Assembly (NCBI GenBank): GCA_938018155.1
Contig: CALIIG010000278.1
Span: 1-8,557, forward strand
DNA: 8,557 bases
Source of the DNA: an uncultured Prevotella sp.
GTDB lineage: Bacteria; Bacteroidota; Bacteroidia; Bacteroidales; Bacteroidaceae
Reading direction: 5' to 3'
The position numbers and the translations under genes are program-made. Positions 1 to 7,376 of the stretch are shown in pieces. A model generated the notes under the pieces. It did no database searches. It saw only the letters and a list, made by a program, of their open reading frames with translations, and was not told the DNA's origin. Each line of letters begins with the position of its first letter. Within the stretch, counting starts at the first letter, position 1.

Positions 1-3000
1 ACCGGGTAAAGCCAGCGAGTAATTGTTGCGATAGGTAAACGATGCCGAGCGAACCATCATGGCAAGACGCGATAACGACTGCGCGGTTTTGTACCATTTC
101 TGATCGTCGAGCGGCGGTCTTGCCGTCACAGAAAGCTTTAATGTAGTAGCCGAATCAACCTTATTGCGGATACGAATGCGGTTTTCGTCGAGCTTTTTAT
201 ACTTTAATTTAAATACCTTGCCATCAGCCGTACGAGCCGTTATAATCAGCCGACGCGATTTACGGCCATGTGAAATATCGATGGTTGTATCGGGACGTAG
301 CACAATTTCCTTTTCGAAAGCACGCTTGTTACGGGGCAATTGTTTCTTGCGTACATCGGCTTCCTGCTGCTGTTTTTTCCAAAGGGCAACGGCTTCTTCG
401 GGGTCTTTGCCGGCCTTTACAGCCTCAGTGCGCACCCTTTGTATCTCGCGTTGCCGGCGTTGTTGCTCTTCTTTCCGTTGCTGCTGGTCCTTCTTGCGTT
501 GCTGCAACGACTGGCTTTGAACGCGATCAAACCGTTCGTTGGCCTTCTTAAGGAAAGGAATATGATTGTATAAGCGCACAAGGTCGAAGTTACCATTGAG
601 TGTAAGCTGACGGTTATTGGCAATGGTATTGCCCAACGACATACCGTTTTCGAGGTTTGTACCTCGTACCCAGTTGTATGTTGCGTTGTAAGTTGCATCG
701 GCTCTCATCCAGTCGAATACAGGCAAAAGGTTGACAGGCAGCTGGTATGACAGCGTAAAGTTCTGCTGATAATCCAACGGACGCCCCCACGATTTGATGC
801 TGGACCAAACCGAATCTTTCCAGGCCGTATAACGATCAGGATATAAATCCTTGTTCACTGGGGTGTAAGGCTCTTCTATTTCAGCGTGTGTCGCACTGCT
901 AAAACTCATGTGAAGGTTCTTCGTTAAGTCCCAACGTAACTGAAATTCCCTGTTCCAAAGGAACTGTTCAGAGAAGCTTAACGGGAGCTTTGTGTTGATA
1001 CTTGCTTCCATATCGCGCTCTTGAAGCTCGTAATATGAGCGTGTCATTTCGGTGTTAAAGCCTATATTTTGCGGCAACCAGTTAAGGCCGAACCGACGAA
1101 ACAGGTCAAACCACCTGCTCTTTGACTTGATACGATGGAAAGGTTCCCACGGTTTATACACCGGAGCCCAGTTGTAATTAAGCATTCCCTGCCAGTTATC
1201 CTCGTTCTCATACACCGTTGTTTCGCCCTGCGTATGGTTATGATTATGGCTGTATGAGAACGAAAAGTTGGCAGGATCGTATGGCATGGGATGCCGTTTA
1301 TTCTGTATTCCCACGCGCACATTGGAGAGAGAGAAGTTGGTATTCACCACCTTTGTAACGGCAATATTCTCAATTGAATCGCGCTCAAACTTGTTAACGG
1401 TTGCGTTTAGCGCGTCCTTCAGCTCCAAATCGTTATCCAAAGGGTTATACTTGGGCTTTGAAACTTCCTTGGTTACGCTATAATAGAGCGGTGCAGAAAC
1501 CTTGGCTTTATCGGGGAAAAACTTGCCAAGCTCGATGCTTGTTGTCAGCGAAACATTGCTTTGGTCGCGGTCTGCCCTACTGTTTACACCGTCTTCAAGC
1601 CCGCCAAAGCCTTGCGTTACATACCTTCCCTGCAAGTTTACATTGCCCAAATCGGAAAGTTGTACGTTAAGATTGGCATCTGCCGCCCAGCCTCCCGTGT
1701 TGTTATACTCCTGCATTCTTAGCTCGTTTACCCAGACTTCTCCGCTCTTATTCCCCGCTGCAAGGTTGCGAACACCCACAATTAGCGTTTTAACTTCGCC
1801 CAAAGTGGGGTTTCCCATGATGGTAATCTTATTGCCGGGACGCTCGGAATCGTAAGCAAAATAAGGCCTGTTGAACGATGCCAGGCCCATAGACTTTTGT
1901 TTATTACGAGCCTTTTTGACGGCAGTAAAGACTGACAGCGGTACATCCAGCATGTTTTCAGCGGGCCAAACCAGCTCACAATCGGCACGCGAATAACGGT
2001 CATAGTGGCCCGGAGCCGTCAGTTTCAACGGTATTTCGTATTCGTAATAGTTGCTTTTATAATCAGAACCCAACCGAATGAAAACGGCAAGCTGATTGTC
2101 TTGCAGGTTATGACTGTCGGCCACGGGAGCATTGGCGTGCACAAACATCTGCATACGCTTATACCGTCGCAAGTCGAGAGTAGTGTTTTTGTAAACACAT
2201 TTCGATTCGCCCGACGACAGATTGTCCACATTAATTTGCAACGCCTGCTCGTTAGCTTCGACCAATTGCGGTTGCGTCGGGTCTTGTTCACGACTTACTC
2301 CGGGCGGCAATACATAATTAACGGGGGTCTTATCGTTGTTTTCTTCAATGCTTACAGAGGCTGTTGTCATGCTGCCTGTGCCAATAACTGAACCGTCTAA
2401 GTTCTGATTATACACGCGCCAGGTGCCACGAACCAGGTCGAAACTGCCGAAACGAAGTACGATAGGACGCTTAAAATCGGTAAGGAACATACGCATAAAG
2501 CGTATGCTTGAGAAGCCGGAGATGGAACCAACACGCCGTTCATACTCCTCCAACGGGATGCGAAACTGATACCATGTAATGTTTTCAGTTGTACCATTAC
2601 GCAGCACAGGCACCGTTTCGCGCTTGTCAACAATATAGTTTCGGCCTACAACCATGTCCTGAGGACGCAACGATATGCGGTATTGGTAATACTTTTCGTA
2701 TTCGTTTAACGTGTAATCTTGGTTGATATCCTCCACATCTGGCGTCGTTTTATAAGAGGTATCGTATCGTTCCGAGCGGTCGTTACTGTCGGGAGAGTTC
2801 CCCTGTGGGTTATTAATATACTTGTAACGGGTAAGTATTGGTGCTTGTATCCGGTCGTAATCAGAACCCCGGAAGTAGTGATAGTCGTCGTTTGCAGGGT
2901 CTTTCCATATCGAATCCCAAACGGCAGCGTTCACAATTCCATGTACCGTTGTTAAATAATTTTGATAGCTTGCAAACTGCTGTTCTTCCTCATCACTCAA

Positions 3001-6000
3001 CCCATTCAGGCCAACGTCTTGTAATTTTCGGCTGCCTCCCGTCGTCGCGAAGGAGTAATTTATTGTTGTTTGCGTTGGAATCTTTCCCCACTGTGTAGTG
3101 GTAAACGCTGACGATCCATCCACAGGCAACCCGCTTTCATAGAACTTTTTGCTGTCATGCAGCACGTCTTCCGACACTTCTCCCAGGTTAATGTAGAAGT
3201 CGCCACCATACTGTGCCGCATCGCTGCGCCTGTTACTTTGAATAAAAGGGTCCATAAGCCAGAACTCAATATACTCAATATTGGCCGCATCAAAGTCGTT
3301 AGTGTCCAACTTACGCATCATACCGCCCCAGTGTTGGTGTGGGTTAAGCAGGCGGCCGTTGCTGTTAACGTTCGTACTAAAGTTATACGGACCTCGTTCA
3401 TCGGGGTAATAAGCCATGTTCATTACCGACAATGTCGATGTTGCTCCGCTGTATGAACTCTGGTCGCGTGTGGGGAAAAGTTCGCGCACATACACCTCAC
3501 GCACATAAGGATCACTAAGCTGATTAAGGTCGCCTTTGATGTGTCCAGGTGTCAACGACGAGCTACGGCGCGTGAAAAGCGGGTCAATTGTATACCAGGC
3601 CAGCAAAGAACGATTGTACCCACTGGCCAGTGTGGTTTTGTCACTACTCTCGGGAAACATCGACGGAACGCTTGAAAGGCTCCACGACGTAGGTTCCAGC
3701 ACACTTATTTTATCCGTTGTATTATCAAAGTCGTCTAAATAAGAGGCATTGCCTTGCACCCCACGGGTCTGATGAGCTATCAATTGAGCAAACTCGCCTG
3801 TAAAAGAAATCTGCGACGGTGCCGTCAGATGAAGGAACGGGAGCTTGTCCAAAGCATTTGTAAGCCATTGGCTTTCGTGCTTCCAATTCATGTTTATCCC
3901 CCACAAAGTATTATTTACAGGCTCCGTTCCCATTGAAACTTTCGTCGTCAATGCCTGTTCTGTGAGATGCTGTAATGTACCTGAAAGCTGGAAGTTTTTT
4001 GAAAAATCGTACGACCAGTTCATCCCAAACATCGTCTTTCTCTCCTGCGAATAGTCGCTCTGGCTTTCCAAACTTACGTTAACGGGCGTCCCTGCGTCAA
4101 TGATACTCTGGTTTAATATCGTTACTTCTCCGGCACTATAATCTACACTATAGTCGCTACCCTCGTTCAGTTTAACGCCTCCGGCCGTTACAACCACAGA
4201 GCCTTGTGGCACATTATACGCTCCCAGCGATATAACGTTAGCCTGCGAACCCCGATACTGTCCCTGCAAAATATACTTGTCTTTTTCAGCAATTTGCCGG
4301 GCTACCGTCTTGGTTGAGGTGTACAATTCGGTGAAAGCATACTTATCTGCCTGTGTAGCACTAACACCATGACTAACCAAATAGTTCTTCATATAGCTGC
4401 CAAAGGGCTCGGCTACCGGGAAAAACACGCGGCCGTCACTCACTGTATATCCGCTCACATAATCAAAATAGCCGTTCGGGTGCGTCTTGTTATTGTTGTC
4501 TAAACGGTCTGCACCCAGCAGCCTGATAATGGGCAGGTTGCTCACTTGCGGCTCGGGGATGTACGAAATATACACTCCTGTCGTATCGCTCTGGAACTTA
4601 ACGTCTAACCTGAACTTGTCTTTCTCAACCTGAGAAGCCAGGTAATACACGTTCTTCATCATCAAAGGCCAGTTACCTTGTTGTGGATTGTTACTGGTAT
4701 TCTTCAACGATTTGACGAAAAGAGCCTGATGAACGTCGGTGATGTCGCTTGCAAATTCGCCTACCTGATAGGTTCGTCCGCCATAGGTATACTCGTAAGC
4801 AACGGCCAATACCTGGTCAGTCTGTAACGAAGTACGGAGTGAAATATATCCCAATGCATTGTTAACGGTATATTCTGACGGACTTAACAGACGGGCACTC
4901 TGTAGCTTTTCGTAATCAGTTCCGCCCACAAGACCACCCCCGTCCAACACAGTCGACGTCTGGTCAATGTCGCGAGCCGCAGCATAACTGCCCACAACGG
5001 TGGCATATTCTGTATTGGCCGAGTTTGCCGGGACAGGCTGACTGCCTATAGTCCACATCGGATTACTGACATGGTTATTTTCTCCAAGGTCAGTAAGTGC
5101 AACAATATTGCGCGAGTTCGTTGTCGTACCCGACTTGTTTGTTACCCATACTTCTACACGGTTTATCTTAATACCAGTTGCCAAATTAGGCAGGGTGCGC
5201 ATACCTTCATCATAGTGATCATGAAAGTAACGGGCCAAAAAGAAATGCCTGTTCTCTTCATAGTCGGCGGCATCCATCTCAAATGTCGTAAGCTGCTTGC
5301 CGCCACGCGATGACACGCTCTTCGACGTGCTCTTCTTTTGTGAGGCTACAAGCTGCAGCTTCAGCTTGCCAAACTGCATATCTGTGCGCAGGCCGAACAA
5401 GCTGTTAGCTCCTTGAATCAGCGACGAATTGGAAGGAAACGTTACATTTCCCGCTTCAACGAGTTTGATAATCTCGTCTTCTTTACCATCGTATTTGAGC
5501 TTAAGGTTCTGCGCATCATAGTCAAAGGTGGCATCAGTATTGTAGTTCAGGTTCATGTTTACCTTGTCACCAACCTTGCCGTTCACGTTAAGGTTTATTT
5601 TTTCATCAAAGTCTATCGATGTCTTTTTGCGGTTACGGATGGGCAACGACGGGTTGTCAATGTTCTTATAAGTGCCTCCAAACTTCAGCTCTGCGGTGCC
5701 TTGCGTTCGTATTCGCACACCCCCGGGACCGAAAATCATCTCTGCAGGTCCCAGGTCAAAGTGCATATCGCTGAAATCGAACTTCTCTTTGCCCTTGCGT
5801 TCGTATATTTCTGAGTTCTTCTGACGGAAGTAAACGTCGCGCCCGTGCTTCTCGCTCCACTTCATATACTCCTCGGGAGTCATCATAATGGGCGCGGCAA
5901 GCCATGTCGACCCCATCCTTGTGCCAACGATATAACGGTTTATGGTATCGTTGTATGTTACCTCATACTTAATACCGTCAGGCCTTTTCAGATCAACAGC

Positions 6001-6288
6001 ACTTTGTTTAAGGTCGCCGTATGTTACAGGAACCGTCCGTTGTATTTTCCATCTGGGGTGTAAAAGCGAATCAGGAATAGAATCGTCGCCGTTGTCAAGT
6101 ATCACAATATCATCAGCCAAAGGTGCCTGATTCTTCTTTTCTGTCGTTGCCCTGGCTTTATTTTTCTGATTGGTCTGCGGTTTCTGCGGTGTTTGATTTG
6201 CATTGAGATAAGGTGCTGCAACAGCATAGCTTACCATTGCCATGGCAAGCATCATGATCAGCAATATATGGTTTTTCCTTATCTTCAT
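1..6288 (-). CDS. sprA: Type IX secretion translocon SprA/Sov, 3'-truncated by window edge
   Basis: SprA (Sov in Porphyromonas) is the very large outer-membrane beta-barrel through which T9SS cargo leaves the periplasm. The 2096 codons present have no in-frame stop. Full-length family members are about 2400-2500 residues, so roughly the last 15% is missing; the visible end reads NNYSLALPG, a family motif. The start is fixed by an in-frame TAG two codons upstream (6292-6294) and by a signal peptide (KIRK, hydrophobic residues 8-24, likely cleavage AVA|AP at 24/25). Residues 28-56 are a Q/N/K-rich linker. Family motifs follow: FGPGGVRIRTQG near 187, NVNGKVGDK 234-242, SLFGLRTDMQFGKLKL 296-311, NRHFFLARYF 346-355, VEVWVTN 378-384, LDDFD 851-855, AWYTIDPLF 897-905 and EVWVNELRM 1517-1525. 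Residues 1917-1991 are highly charged. The only cysteines are C1364 and C1437. The family identification is secure; the motif recognition is from memory, not from a search. Confidence 0.96.
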   Translation of the reverse strand, partial: MKIRKNHILLIMMLAMAMVSYAVAAPYLNANQTPQKPQTNQKNKARATTEKKNQAPLADDIVILDNGDDSIPDSLLHPRWKIQRTVPVTYGDLKQSAVDLKRPDGIKYEVTYNDTINRYIVGTRMGSTWLAAPIMMTPEEYMKWSEKHGRDVYFRQKNSEIYERKGKEKFDFSDMHFDLGPAEMIFGPGGVRIRTQGTAELKFGGTYKNIDNPSLPIRNRKKTSIDFDEKINLNVNGKVGDKVNMNLNYNTDATFDYDAQNLKLKYDGKEDEIIKLVEAGNVTFPSNSSLIQGANSLFGLRTDMQFGKLKLQLVASQKKSTSKSVSSRGGKQLTTFEMDAADYEENRHFFLARYFHDHYDEGMRTLPNLATGIKINRVEVWVTNKSGTTTNSRNIVALTDLGENNHVSNPMWTIGSQPVPANSANTEYATVVGSYAAARDIDQTSTVLDGGGLVGGTDYEKLQSARLLSPSEYTVNNALGYISLRTSLQTDQVLAVAYEYTYGGRTYQVGEFASDITDVHQALFVKSLKNTSNNPQQGNWPLMMKNVYYLASQVEKDKFRLDVKFQSDTTGVYISYIPEPQVSNLPIIRLLGADRLDNNNKTHPNGYFDYVSGYTVSDGRVFFPVAEPFGSYMKNYLVSHGVSATQADKYAFTELYTSTKTVARQIAEKDKYILQGQYRGSQANVISLGAYNVPQGSVVVTAGGVKLNEGSDYSVDYSAGEVTILNQSIIDAGTPVNVSLESQSDYSQERKTMFGMNWSYDFSKNFQLSGTLQHLTEQALTTKVSMGTEPVNNTLWGINMNWKHESQWLTNALDKLPFLHLTAPSQISFTGEFAQLIAHQTRGVQGNASYLDDFDNTTDKISVLEPTSWSLSSVPSMFPESSDKTTLASGYNRSLLAWYTIDPLFTRRSSSLTPGHIKGDLNQLSDPYVREVYVRELFPTRDQSSYSGATSTLSVMNMAYYPDERGPYNFSTNVNSNGRLLNPHQHWGGMMRKLDTNDFDAANIEYIEFWLMDPFIQSNRRSDAAQYGGDFYINLGEVSEDVLHDSKKFYESGLPVDGSSAFTTTQWGKIPTQTTINYSFATTGGSRKLQDVGLNGLSDEEEQQFASYQNYLTTVHGIVNAAVWDSIWKDPANDDYHYFRGSDYDRIQAPILTRYKYINNPQGNSPDSNDRSERYDTSYKTTPDVEDINQDYTLNEYEKYYQYRISLRPQDMVVGRNYIVDKRETVPVLRNGTTENITWYQFRIPLEEYERRVGSISGFSSIRFMRMFLTDFKRPIVLRFGSFDLVRGTWRVYNQNLDGSVIGTGSMTTASVSIEENNDKTPVNYVLPPGVSREQDPTQPQLVEANEQALQINVDNLSSGESKCVYKNTTLDLRRYKRMQMFVHANAPVADSHNLQDNQLAVFIRLGSDYKSNYYEYEIPLKLTAPGHYDRYSRADCELVWPAENMLDVPLSVFTAVKKARNKQKSMGLASFNRPYFAYDSERPGNKITIMGNPTLGEVKTLIVGVRNLAAGNKSGEVWVNELRMQEYNNTGGWAADANLNVQLSDLGNVNLQGRYVTQGFGGLEDGVNSRADRDQSNVSLTTSIELGKFFPDKAKVSAPLYYSVTKEVSKPKYNPLDNDLELKDALNATVNKFERDSIENIAVTKVVNTNFSLSNVRVGIQNKRHPMPYDPANFSFSYSHNHNHTQGETTVYENEDNWQGMLNYNWAPVYKPWEPFHRIKSKSRWFDLFRRFGLNWLPQNIGFNTEMTRSYYELQERDMEASINTKLPLSFSEQFLWNREFQLRWDLTKNLHMSFSSATHAEIEEPYTPVNKDLYPDRYTAWKDSVWSSIKSWGRPLDYQQNFTLSYQLPVNLLPVFDWMRADATYNATYNWVRGTNLENGMSLGNTIANNRQLTLNGNFDLVRLYNHIPFLKKANERFDRVQSQSLQQRKKDQQQRKEEQQRRQREIQRVRTEAVKAGKDPEEAVALWKKQQQEADVRKKQLPRNKRAFEKEIVLRPDTTIDISHGRKSRRLIITARTADGKVFKLKYKKLDENRIRIRNKVDSATTLKLSVTARPPLDDQKWYKTAQSLSRLAMMVRSASFTYRNNYSLALPG

Positions 6289-6528
6289 TTTCTAAAGTGC
6301 ACTGACTGCCGTCGTCTTTCCCACAGAACTACGTAGCACATCAGCCCTACACCTTATATAATATAGGGCACTTTTCCCTGTAACACAGAGAACTTTTTGC
6401 CCTTAAACTTCCTTCTTTTAATCTTTAAATATTAAGCACAGCCCTTAAAATCTTTATTTTTTTTAATCTTTTAATTCTTTAATTTTAAGCGAAGCCTTTT
6501 ACTTTTTTACCTTTTTACTCTTTTACTT
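6289..6528. other. A/T-rich ruvA-sprA spacer with degenerate repeats
   Basis: This 240-base spacer has no supportable gene. Read in the sprA direction it contains the 3' side of ruvA, then runs of TTAAAGATTAAA-like sequence (about 6415-6488), then a less A/T-rich leader of about 100 bases before the sprA start. The 9-base word GCCCTTAAA occurs twice in the same orientation, at 6399-6407 and 6441-6449. I found no match on the minus strand to the Bacteroidota -7 element TAnnTTTG, so a separate sprA promoter is neither shown nor excluded. There is also no convincing ruvA terminator with a G/C stem, so read-through from ruvA into sprA is possible. Confidence 0.7.
6344..6369. repeat. Inverted repeat in the sprA leader
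   Basis: GCCCTA at 6344-6349 is matched by TAGGGC at 6364-6369, around a 14-base loop that is almost all A/T and includes the palindrome TTATATAA (6354-6361). It lies about 56-81 bases upstream of the sprA start codon, so it would be in the leader RNA or in promoter DNA. A 6-pair stem can arise by chance; its role is unknown. Confidence 0.4.
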
Positions 6529-6531
6529 TTA
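6495..6531. repeat. Degenerate CTTTTTA tandem repeat overlapping the ruvA stop codon
   Basis: Five imperfect units of 6-8 bases run end to end: CCTTTTA, CTTTTTTA, CCTTTTTA, CTCTTTTA, CTTTTA. On the coding strand of ruvA this reads as repeated TAAAAG/GTAAAA. The last unit on the plus strand contains the complement of the ruvA TAA stop (6529-6531), so the array begins exactly at the end of ruvA and runs downstream of it. It could be simple low-complexity sequence prone to slippage or a transcript 3'-end element; the sequence does not decide. Confidence 0.65.
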
Positions 6532-7149
6532 TTTGATTCTCTTCAGTGCTTCCTTCACAACCTTCTCCACTGCCAGCTCAGGTTGTTCTGTAAGAATAGC
6601 CGTAACCACCTTTGCCGACGATGCAGGAGCAAAGCCCAACATAGTCATTGCCGACACTGCCTCGTCACGAACACCTGTATTTACTGATGTTGTTTCGCTA
6701 CCCGATTTGGCTACATGCAACTCTTCGGCAATGCCCGACGACATAATTTTGTCTTTTAAATCAACTATAATACGCTGTGCCGTCTTCAGGCCTATGCCCT
6801 TAACACCTTTAATCAGCTTCTCATCGCCATTGGCAATAGCGTTGCAAAGTTCGGCGGGCGTGATGGACGACAGCATGGTTCGCGCTGTATTGGCCCCCAC
6901 TCCCGATACGGTAATGAGCAGCCTGTACAGTTCACGCTCGCGGCGTGTTGCAAAGCCATAGAAAGTATAGTTATCGTCACGACCGCCCGTTTGCAGCGAC
7001 TCGTGCACATAAAGTTTTACATCTCTCTTACCCTGTATGGCACTATACGTGTTCAACGATATGTTTAACGCGTAGCCTACACCCCCTGCTTCAATCACGG
7101 CCTGAGCGGGCGTCAGCTCCGTCAGCTCGCCTTTGATATATTCAATCAT
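6529..7149 (-). CDS. ruvA: Holliday junction branch migration protein RuvA
   Basis: RuvA binds four-way DNA junctions as a tetramer and loads the RuvB helicase for branch migration in recombination and repair, in the cytoplasm. The product is 206 residues, a normal length. Domain I (OB fold, about 1-64) begins MIEYIKGE. Domain II (about 65-140) carries two helix-hairpin-helix motifs, VSGVGANTA at 81-89 and VKGIGLKTAQRIIVDLKDK at 116-134. After a variable linker, domain III (about 160-206, DEAVSAMTMLGF at 162-173) is the RuvB-contacting part. An upstream in-frame ATG at 7263 would add 38 residues unlike the family, so the start at 7149 is preferred; there is no strong ribosome binding site. 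The acidic-pin loop (49-66) seems about four residues longer than usual, with R57-D58-D59 where R-E-D is common. ruvB and ruvC are not in the window. sprA follows 240 bases downstream on the same strand. Confidence 0.96.
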   Translation of the reverse strand: MIEYIKGELTELTPAQAVIEAGGVGYALNISLNTYSAIQGKRDVKLYVHESLQTGGRDDNYTFYGFATRRERELYRLLITVSGVGANTARTMLSSITPAELCNAIANGDEKLIKGVKGIGLKTAQRIIVDLKDKIMSSGIAEELHVAKSGSETTSVNTGVRDEAVSAMTMLGFAPASSAKVVTAILTEQPELAVEKVVKEALKRIK

Positions 7150-7376
7150 AAAGTATTGTTCTGTATATATACGGTGAGATAACGTCATTGTGGCCATATT
7201 ATTGTATTGAAAACACTTGCCTGGTACCATAAATACAAGGTGCAGGATACGTCTCTGTCCCAATATGTTTTTTTGTTAAAGAAAGATATAATAATATGCC
7301 TTTTCGGCGTAATGACGTAATTTTGCAATAAATAACAGACATTGTAAACATTCACAAACAAATAAAACATTGTAAG
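7150..7376. other. Divergent intergenic region between ruvA and ddh
   Basis: This 227-base stretch separates two divergently transcribed genes, so it should hold the promoters of both. The ddh promoter candidate is listed separately. For ruvA the closest minus-strand match I see to TAnnTTTG is TATCTTTC (7281-7288), with one mismatch and a poor -33 partner, so I do not call it. A perfect 10-base palindrome GTATATATAC lies at 7163-7172, only 14-23 bases before the ruvA start, and another (TGGTACCA) lies at 7222-7229. No gene is supported here; open frames across it are shadows or an N-terminal overextension of ruvA. Confidence 0.6.
7295..7325 (+). promoter_or_regulatory. Candidate Bacteroidota-type promoter for ddh
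   Basis: TAATTTTG at 7318-7325 is an exact match to the Bacteroidota -7 consensus TAnnTTTG. A one-mismatch -33 element (TATG for TTTG, 7295-7298) lies upstream with a 19-base spacer, which is the expected spacing. Transcription would then start near 7331-7333, giving an A-rich leader of about 45 bases before the ddh ATG. No Shine-Dalgarno sequence is evident in that leader, which is common in this phylum. Confidence 0.6.

Noticed and set aside
164..6130. Many plus-strand open frames of 60-140 residues lying over sprA, such as 2005-2391 and 5413-5814
   Set aside because: They are antisense to a continuous sprA frame, have no family resemblance, and their composition is what the reverse complement of that gene would give.
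6485..6500. Possible ruvA terminator around the AAGCGAAGCCTT word
   Set aside because: Only three consecutive base pairs can form, so there is no real stem.
6533..6961. 142-residue plus-strand frame inside ruvA
   Set aside because: It is the antisense of conserved RuvA domains II and III, with Ser/Ala-rich shadow composition and no recognisable domain.
7150..7263. N-terminal extension of RuvA from an ATG at 7263
   Set aside because: The extra 38 residues do not look like RuvA, while the ATG at 7149 gives the standard MIEYIKGE start and a normal length.
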